Below, one piece after another: positions 55,057 to 60,696 of a stretch of DNA of 60,696 bases. The first letter of the stretch is position 1; the number at the start of each line of letters is the position of its first letter. The notes below the pieces were generated by a model. That model worked only from the letters and a program-made list of their open reading frames with translations. It had not been told where the DNA came from and searched no databases. The position numbers were made by a program, and so were the translations under genes. Where the stretch lies: assembly GCA_027593175.1 (NCBI GenBank), contig JAQCJI010000005.1, forward strand, positions 1 to 60,696. Reading direction: 5' to 3'. The stretch comes from Bacteroidota bacterium (lineage in GTDB: Bacteria; Bacteroidota; Bacteroidia; Cytophagales; Cyclobacteriaceae).

Positions 55057-55773
55057 CTACAGGGACTTGAAGGAGAAAGGGCGCCAATACTTAAATATCG
55101 TGAAAATTATTTTATATCCGGCTCCAATCACTCCTTTCACCGTCCCACTAACTTTCGAAACGCCAATGCGTTTTCGGTAAGTTACAGGTACTTCCAGATA
55201 CCTAAGTCTTGCCTGCTGCGCTTTGATTTGCATTTCTATGGTCCATCCAAAATTCTGATCCATCATCCCCAGGGCAAGTAATTTATTCCAAGAAATTGCA
55301 CGAAAAGGGCCTAAATCAGAAAATTTAGCACCATACATCCACCGCATCAAGGTGATAGCAAGGCCATTACCAAATACTTGAGGAAAAGTCATAGAACCAG
55401 CTTCACGCTGCCCCAAAGAACGAGAACCAATCACCAAGTCAGCCTTACCTGCAAGAATCGGAGCTATTAAACCCACGAGTTCCTCTGGATAATCACTATA
55501 ATCCCCATCCAGAAACACCAAAATATCAGGTTGTACCTCTTGCCTTTTGATCCATTCCATGGCTGTCAAACAAGCCTTTCCATATCCTTTTTGCGGCTCA
55601 AAAACCACCTCAGCACCCCCGGACCTCGCTACCTCTGTCGTGCGATCGGTTGAGTTATTATTTGCAACCACCACATGTCGAACCAGTTTAGGAATATCCC
55701 TAATCACTTTAGCGATTGACCTTTCCTCATTGAATGCAGGAATGATGACATCAATAATGGGCGTAGAATTCAT
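55057..55773 (-). CDS. GT2 glycosyltransferase, polyprenyl-phosphate sugar synthase-like
   Basis: A 238-residue cytoplasmic GT-A enzyme: VIIPAFNEERSIAKVI (11-25), VVANNNSTDRT (35-45), KGYGKACLTAME, the metal-binding DGD at 89-91 (FLDGDYSDYPEE), VIGSRSLG, and FSDLGPFRAISW. It lacks membrane segments of its own. The nearest well-known relatives make dolichyl- or polyprenyl-phosphate-mannose/glucose (DPM1-like). The ATG at 55773 is preferred over 55839, which would overlap the preceding gene by 59 bases and add a hydrophobic stretch shared with that gene's frame. It is 7 bases after the upstream glycosyltransferase gene, so it is in the operon. Confidence 0.86.
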   Translation of the reverse strand: MNSTPIIDVIIPAFNEERSIAKVIRDIPKLVRHVVVANNNSTDRTTEVARSGGAEVVFEPQKGYGKACLTAMEWIKRQEVQPDILVFLDGDYSDYPEELVGLIAPILAGKADLVIGSRSLGQREAGSMTFPQVFGNGLAITLMRWMYGAKFSDLGPFRAISWNKLLALGMMDQNFGWTIEMQIKAQQARLRYLEVPVTYRKRIGVSKVSGTVKGVIGAGYKIIFTIFKYWRPFSFKSL

Positions 55774-55780
55774 AGCAAAC

Positions 55781-57238
55781 TTAACGGGTACGCAGGGAAG
55801 AAATAAATACAAGACTAAAGCCCAAAGCAAGTAGCCCATGATAGGTCAAAAACAGATATTGGCCATAGACTATTCCCATCACCACCATCCCCAAAAACAA
55901 TAACCCCATTCCCCCTTCAAGCCAAGTGATTAGGGGTAGCGAACGCAGGCGATAGACATTGGTCTGCAACGAGGCACTTCCAGACTCCAAGTTAAATTTA
56001 GGGGTCCGAATGAATGGCGACTTTTTCCCCGATAAACCTTCCAAAACCGCCTGGGAATTGTGTAAAGAAAATCCCATAGAAACGGAAAAGAACAGCGGTA
56101 ACTTCCAAATTGCATCTAAAAAAATTCTCCAAGAGTAAGCCTGAGCGGTGAGGTAAGACACAAGGTAAACAGCCGCCACTAGAACAAAGCCTACCATAGA
56201 AAATCCCATAGCTAGGAACAGTTTCTCCGGGATCAAATTCGCATTTATTCCCCACCAAAGCCCAATGCTGCACAGGCTGGTCAGTAAAATTGCAATGAAA
56301 ATCGTCGAATTAAAGAGGTGTGCAAAAGCATGAAATTTAATCTGCCAGGTATGAGGCTCCCTAAAAACTAGTCCTGCATGCTTGACCGCACATTCGGCCC
56401 CTCCCTTGTTCCAACGAAATTGCTGGGATTTGATTGCAGAAAGAATGGGAGGAAGTTCGGCAGGGGATTCAATTTCAGGCCGATAAATAAACTTCCACCC
56501 TTTTCGCTGGGCGCGGTAACTCAAATCCAGATCCTCGGTCAAGGTGTCGTCCTGCCAGTTGCCGGCATCTAGAATGCAGCTTTTTCTCCAGATTCCTGCT
56601 GTCCCATTGAAGTTGATAAAAGCTCCCTGCTGATTTCTTCCCTGCTGCTCAATTAAAAAATGGGCATCCAAGGCAAAGGCTTGCAGCTGGGTGAATAAGG
56701 AATAATTTTGATTTAGATGTGTCCACCGACTCTGGACCATTCCAATCTTTGGCGAGGAAAAATAAGGCAAGGTCTTGATCAGAAAATCTGGGTCTGGTAC
56801 AAAATCTGCATCAAAAATGGTAACAAACTCGCCTTGAGCAATAGCCAAGCCCTCAAGCAATGCTCCCGCTTTAAATCCTTTCCGATCCCCTCGATGAAGG
56901 TACTCGAAATTCAAATTTGGGTAAGTCAATAACTTCGCTTGAATTAAGGCTGATGTCTCATCCGTACTATCATCCAAAATCTGGATTTGAAGCAGTTCTT
57001 GAGGATAATTTAGTTTGGCAACTGCATCAATCACCCGCTCCACCACATAACGCTCGTTGTAGATAGGAAGCTGAACCGTGACCTTGGGCCAAGGATTTGG
57101 AACTTGGTGAGAAACCTGATTTCTTTTCTTTTTGAACTTGAAGAAATAAAACAACAAATGGCCTTGAGCCAAACTATAAAGGAAAATAAATACCATCCCC
57201 AAAAAATAAAGCCCTGCAACAAAATAAAGGAAACTCAT
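55781..57238 (-). CDS. Membrane-bound GT2 glycosyltransferase (cellulose-synthase-like)
   Basis: A 485-residue processive-type glycosyltransferase. An N-terminal TM (about 4-32) is followed by the catalytic domain: VTVQLPIYNERYVVERVI (about 53-70), DD at 89-90, DAD at 143-145, TED at 234-236 and QQFRW at 272-276, the D, D-x-D, T-E-D and Q-x-x-R-W set of cellulose/hyaluronan-synthase-like enzymes. Several TM helices follow (about 300-470). It could polymerise or add sugars to a lipid carrier at the inner membrane. It is co-directional with, and one base from, the polyferredoxin gene. Confidence 0.88.
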   Translation of the reverse strand: MSFLYFVAGLYFLGMVFIFLYSLAQGHLLFYFFKFKKKRNQVSHQVPNPWPKVTVQLPIYNERYVVERVIDAVAKLNYPQELLQIQILDDSTDETSALIQAKLLTYPNLNFEYLHRGDRKGFKAGALLEGLAIAQGEFVTIFDADFVPDPDFLIKTLPYFSSPKIGMVQSRWTHLNQNYSLFTQLQAFALDAHFLIEQQGRNQQGAFINFNGTAGIWRKSCILDAGNWQDDTLTEDLDLSYRAQRKGWKFIYRPEIESPAELPPILSAIKSQQFRWNKGGAECAVKHAGLVFREPHTWQIKFHAFAHLFNSTIFIAILLTSLCSIGLWWGINANLIPEKLFLAMGFSMVGFVLVAAVYLVSYLTAQAYSWRIFLDAIWKLPLFFSVSMGFSLHNSQAVLEGLSGKKSPFIRTPKFNLESGSASLQTNVYRLRSLPLITWLEGGMGLLFLGMVVMGIVYGQYLFLTYHGLLALGFSLVFISSLRTR

Positions 57239-58783
57239 TTACCGCCTCAGTTTGATGGAATCGTTGCCGATCAAAATCGGAAACTCATGAATTCGCCCCT
57301 CCTCAGGACCATTTTCCAACTTCAGTACCCCACGCGGACATACAGATGCACAGACCCCACAACCTACGCAAGAAGATCGAATTATATTTTGACCCTGCTG
57401 TGCATAGGCCCGAACATCAATTCCCATCTCGCAATGGGTAGAGCAATTTCCACAAGAAATACATTGTCCTCCGTTGGTAGTGATTCTAAATCGAGATTTA
57501 AACCGCTGTACCAATCCAAGATAAGCGGCCAGAGGGCAGCCAAAACGACACCAAACCCGATTTCCCATTAGTGGATAAAATCCAGTTCCAACGACTCCAG
57601 CAAAAGTAGATCCAATGGCAAACCCATAGAAAGAGTGGAGCTGTTTGGTGATGTTTCCTAGCAAACTAAAACCAGAAAAATAGTTGACCAGAGTCATTCC
57701 CGTCATCAGGACGGCTAGGGCCAGTACCCCGTGGATCATCCATCGCTCCCATTGCCAAGCCTTGAGTGATTTATCCGACAAGTGCCTAAATCCATCTCCA
57801 ACAGTTTCAGCTAATCCTCCACAACCACATACCCAGGAACAATACCACCGTTTGCCATAAAAATAGGTAAACACAGGTACCCCAACCACAATCAACAAGA
57901 TCCCCCAAATCAACATAAATAGCCCCAAGCCACCACTAGAAATAAAAGCATCTAGCTGGTAATCGTAGAAAAAGTCATAATCCAGAGGCCAAATATTCTT
58001 AAAGTCAAAATAGGGCTTATTCAATAATACAAGCACTTCTGGAATAAGAAAAGCAAAAGCAGTTTGAAAAAATACCACCGAAGCAGTCCGAAGTCGCTGG
58101 TATTGGTTGTCTCGATATTTCAAAAACATCCGAACCCCCATCACCCCTATCGCCAGCGTATACACTAATCCATACAAAAACCACTGGCTGGCTGGACCTC
58201 CAGAGAGAAATTGAGAAATAGGTTCAACCATCCAAACCAATGGGGATAGATAAGCCGGGAACCAGTACAATACCACATAAAATAGAATCAAATAGGTGCC
58301 AGTCATTAGGCCTAGAAGCCCTCTATTTTTTAAAGAGGAATGAAACACTCCCTTATGAGTTAAATCGGCATGCGAAGTACCATGTCCGCCAAGATTAAAT
58401 AGGATTCCCCCCAAGACGATAAGGCCTACAGATAAACCCAAACTAGTCCAAGGATTGGTTTTACCGGGTCCATCCATAGCAGCTTTGGCCAACACAAACC
58501 CATAATCATCCCAGATCACCTGATCCCAAGCTTGCTTCGCTTTCAGCTCCTCATTGTAGGGTTGGAAATAGGAGGAATATGCAGTTAAAAATGAATAGGT
58601 AGAACTATAGGTCTGCCCATAAATAGGCTGAATGAGTTCCGCGAGCTTGTCCCGGTGAATGTCCTTGACTTGAGACCGAAGTAGCTCCTCACTCAGGCGA
58701 TACTTGCTTAAAAATGGCAGGGTAGTGAAAACAGACATGCCTATGAAAAATAGGATTAGACCGATAATTTCAATTTTTCTCAT
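57239..58783 (-). CDS. Membrane polyferredoxin (NapH/CcoG-like 4Fe-4S protein)
   Basis: A 514-residue inner-membrane protein with several TM helices. Two Cys motifs of the NapH type are present: CSWVCGCGG and VWCRFGCPLAAYLG. Two ferredoxin-type clusters follow near the C terminus: C441/C444/C447/C451 (CISCGNCSTHC) and C472/C475/C478/C482 (CVGCGVCASVCP). Such proteins pass electrons from quinol or ferredoxin across the membrane. Upstream, overlapping by 4 bases, is the FAD oxidoreductase gene, a likely electron partner. The N-terminal 130 residues, with a soluble segment between the first two TM helices, do not resemble NapH and could be a specific sensor or docking domain. Confidence 0.88.
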   Translation of the reverse strand: MRKIEIIGLILFFIGMSVFTTLPFLSKYRLSEELLRSQVKDIHRDKLAELIQPIYGQTYSSTYSFLTAYSSYFQPYNEELKAKQAWDQVIWDDYGFVLAKAAMDGPGKTNPWTSLGLSVGLIVLGGILFNLGGHGTSHADLTHKGVFHSSLKNRGLLGLMTGTYLILFYVVLYWFPAYLSPLVWMVEPISQFLSGGPASQWFLYGLVYTLAIGVMGVRMFLKYRDNQYQRLRTASVVFFQTAFAFLIPEVLVLLNKPYFDFKNIWPLDYDFFYDYQLDAFISSGGLGLFMLIWGILLIVVGVPVFTYFYGKRWYCSWVCGCGGLAETVGDGFRHLSDKSLKAWQWERWMIHGVLALAVLMTGMTLVNYFSGFSLLGNITKQLHSFYGFAIGSTFAGVVGTGFYPLMGNRVWCRFGCPLAAYLGLVQRFKSRFRITTNGGQCISCGNCSTHCEMGIDVRAYAQQGQNIIRSSCVGCGVCASVCPRGVLKLENGPEEGRIHEFPILIGNDSIKLRR

Positions 58784-60129
58784 AGTCTTGCTCCGAAAAT
58801 TTTCTGTAAAAAAGTCTGTTTCAAGGTAGAAATCGCCAGACCAAATTGGCCTTGGAATGCCTGCTGAATCTCAAGGTGGTAGGGTGCATAGAACTCAGGA
58901 TCGAAAACCCCCTCTTCAAGCTTTTGAATGACCAACTCCCCCCGCCATTGTTCTCGAATAGCCCGATCAAAAAACTCATGGCGTAAGCGAAACCCAAGGT
59001 TGATCACTCCAGTAATTTTTTCCTCTTGGTCCATTTCCATTCGAAAGGATACCCTCCCAAGACGGTGCTCCCAATGGAAATAAACGATTTCTTCCGAAGG
59101 TTCGGGACTGACTAACCCATAAGTTTGGAACTCGATCGCAAAGAATTTGGCTGAATTAAACCAAACCCCAGGTTGATAAGGCACAGGCTGCTGACAAAAA
59201 TTATGTGCTAAAGTTTCTCCATGCATTCTCCCCGTATACCAAACCTGTTCCAACGTACGGCGGCCTGCTCCTGGCGACTGAGCAAACTCAGCACAATCTC
59301 CGATGGCATATACATCTGGTTCCGAGCTTTCAAAATAGGTATTTACCTTAATTCCTTTAGCAATTGCTAAAGCCGTATTTTTCAAAAAACCCACATTGGG
59401 ACTGACTCCTGTCGCAATTCCTACAAAAGAGCAGGCGATCTCCTCACCAGCCGTAGTCACAACTGCGCGAACGCTCCCCTGTTCATCGGCTAAGATTTCT
59501 TTCAGCTCGGTTTGAAGGCGCAAGTCAATGGATTGTTCTCGAATATGTTTTTGTATCAAACTAGCTTCCTGTTGAGGAAGGACTTGCTCCCAAAATCGGC
59601 TCTCACGAACCAAAAATGTAACTGGAATTTTCTTGTAGGTCAGCATTTCTACCATTTCAATTCCAATCAAGCCCCCACCGACAATCACCGCCCGTTGGAC
59701 ACCTTTGCTGGTAGAGCTTTCCATCAACTCCAAGTCTTGCTTGGTATAGAGCCCTTGAACTCCTTTCAACTGCTGTCCCGGCCAACCGAAAAATACTGGT
59801 TTAGAACCTGTGGCCAAAACTAAAATATCATAATTCAAGGTATCTCCAGACTCAAATACTAGGGTCTTTGTGTCAAAGTCTAGCGTCCTTACCCAAGCTT
59901 GTAAAAGATCGATGCGGTTTTTTTCCCAAAAATGCGGTTCATACGGCTGAGTATGTTCCCACTTCATCTGCCCCATGTACACATACATGAGTGCCGTACG
60001 AGAAAAAAAGTAAGGAGATTCTCCAGAAATGACGGTGATCCGTAATTGTGAATCACCCTTTCGCAGATGTCTAGCGAAAGTGATGCCCGAAATGCCATTT
60101 CCAATAATCACAAAGTGACGAGAACTCAT
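58780..60129 (-). CDS. NAD(P)/FAD-dependent oxidoreductase
   Basis: A 449-residue pyridine-nucleotide-disulphide-oxidoreductase fold. The FAD-binding dinucleotide motif is GNGISGITFARHL (9-21); the NAD-binding motif is VIVGGGLIGIEMVEML near 160; the second FAD contact is VYAIGDCAEF near 285. There is no CxxxxC redox pair, so it is of the nitrite-reductase/rubredoxin-reductase/ferredoxin-reductase type. It precedes and overlaps the polyferredoxin gene by 4 bases, which makes electron transfer between the two products plausible. It lies 38 bases downstream of the DUF547 gene on the same strand. Confidence 0.88.
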   Translation of the reverse strand: MSSRHFVIIGNGISGITFARHLRKGDSQLRITVISGESPYFFSRTALMYVYMGQMKWEHTQPYEPHFWEKNRIDLLQAWVRTLDFDTKTLVFESGDTLNYDILVLATGSKPVFFGWPGQQLKGVQGLYTKQDLELMESSTSKGVQRAVIVGGGLIGIEMVEMLTYKKIPVTFLVRESRFWEQVLPQQEASLIQKHIREQSIDLRLQTELKEILADEQGSVRAVVTTAGEEIACSFVGIATGVSPNVGFLKNTALAIAKGIKVNTYFESSEPDVYAIGDCAEFAQSPGAGRRTLEQVWYTGRMHGETLAHNFCQQPVPYQPGVWFNSAKFFAIEFQTYGLVSPEPSEEIVYFHWEHRLGRVSFRMEMDQEEKITGVINLGFRLRHEFFDRAIREQWRGELVIQKLEEGVFDPEFYAPYHLEIQQAFQGQFGLAISTLKQTFLQKIFGARL

Positions 60130-60167
60130 ATACCAAAGTTGAACCTAAACTTACCCAAAAATTCAGC

Positions 60168-60696
60168 TTACTCGTTCAACTTCCAATTGTATTCCAGAAA
60201 AGAAATGGAAGCCGCAGGAGAAATTTTTATTTTTGAATACCTATTTAGAAAATCAATAAGCGATCCTTTTTTAGTAAAATCCCCTTTAAACCAAGAAAAA
60301 ATTGGAGATAATTGGAGCTTATTGACACCGAGGGTATTTCGGGAAGGATCATTGACAAACGCACTTGCTACTCGGGTCAGCTGCTCTTCCAATTTATCCG
60401 CGACAAAAGCCTCGTCGAGCAAGGGAGGACAGGAAACCGAAGCACAGTTAATCGCAAAATGTATTCGCGGTTCCTCAAATTCTTTTCTCAAGATACTATG
60501 CTCCACCTCATTCAAACTCATTTCAACCCCACCGATTTTGAAAAACTTGTAGTGCCAAACATCTTTAATTAAAGGGATTTTTAAGGTAGGTCCGAGATCT
60601 CGAATGCTTTTGGTCGGGTAATTATCCACGATTAATTTGACTGTAAATGCATTGTAAACATTAATCCAATAGGCGAGCTGCTGATTTTTTGACCAG
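60168..60696 (-). CDS. DUF547 domain protein, N-terminal part outside window
   Basis: The frame is open to the right edge, so the start is outside. Visible at the edge is QLAYWINVYNAFTVKLIV, then DNYPTKSIRDLG, WHYKFFKIGGVEMSLNEVEHSIL, IHFAINCASVSCPPLLDEAF and a VNDPSRN stretch: the core of the DUF547 domain. The family is found in bacteria and plants, has conserved Asn, Cys and His residues, and is of unknown function. It is the first visible gene of the minus-strand operon with the FAD oxidoreductase and polyferredoxin genes. GTG at 60629 is not a real start, because the conserved domain continues upstream. Confidence 0.88.
   Translation of the reverse strand, partial: WSKNQQLAYWINVYNAFTVKLIVDNYPTKSIRDLGPTLKIPLIKDVWHYKFFKIGGVEMSLNEVEHSILRKEFEEPRIHFAINCASVSCPPLLDEAFVADKLEEQLTRVASAFVNDPSRNTLGVNKLQLSPIFSWFKGDFTKKGSLIDFLNRYSKIKISPAASISFLEYNWKLNE

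Noticed and set aside
57104..57571. 155-codon plus-strand frame
   Set aside because: Antisense to the polyferredoxin C terminus and the glycosyltransferase N terminus, both of which have firm motifs; no recognisable features in this frame.

Overview
This window looks like a chromosomal segment of a Bacteroidota bacterium, most probably from the Cytophagales (Cyclobacteriaceae/Algoriphagus-like). The indications are a Bacteroidota-type LptD, a fused DAHP synthase-chorismate mutase, a UpxY-type NusG paralogue, GH109, DUF6503 and DUF547 proteins, a single-chain PurL, promoter boxes of the TAnnTTTG type, and starts mostly without strong Shine-Dalgarno sequences. The genus is inference. No rRNA, tRNA, CRISPR array, prophage or insertion sequence was seen.

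Layout. Positions 1-10 kb hold housekeeping and envelope genes: a WD40 protein cut by the window edge, a 4'-phosphopantetheinyl transferase, a thioredoxin-like protein, a SirB1-type protein, a cell-wall amidase divergent from lptD, a DUF4197 protein, lysS and proline dehydrogenase. Positions 10-18 kb hold the aromatic amino acid block: two tandem DAHP synthase/chorismate mutase fusions, then aroB, aroA, pheA, an aminotransferase and tyrA. Positions 18-25 kb carry a Kelch protein, an amino acid permease, a short SSB, an alkaline-phosphatase-superfamily enzyme, an acetyltransferase, a PepSY membrane protein and a DUF6503 lipoprotein. Positions 25-33 kb carry metG, ligA (with an unusual internal insertion), dapA, xseA-xseB and a solitary UpxY-like gene. 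Positions 33-40 kb hold a tetR-tolC-adaptor-RND efflux operon. Positions 40-51 kb hold purL, a phosphoesterase, an M20 peptidase, a PIF1/RecD-like helicase, a doubly frameshifted PaiB-like gene and a GH109-type oxidoreductase-fold glycosidase. Positions 51-60.7 kb are one long minus-strand cluster of two DUF6503 lipoproteins, a membrane mannosyltransferase-like protein, an uncharacterised lipoprotein, two GT2 glycosyltransferases, a membrane polyferredoxin, an FAD oxidoreductase and a DUF547 protein cut by the window edge.

The most interesting find is between the two DAHP synthase genes. A 31-codon leader ORF (11423-11518) has nine Phe/Tyr codons in its first sixteen. It is followed by a segment that pairs with the 5' arm of a strong intrinsic terminator lying just before the second DAHP synthase. 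This is the geometry of ribosome-mediated transcription attenuation and would tie the whole downstream aromatic operon to Phe/Tyr-tRNA charging. The upstream DAHP synthase copy has no such leader, so the two isoenzymes appear to be controlled differently.

Other points worth following are the roughly 145-residue insertion in LigA, the redox-plus-glycosyltransferase operon at 52-60.7 kb, palindromes in front of paiB, ssb and tetR, and an intergenic repeat element at 49.53-49.64 kb.
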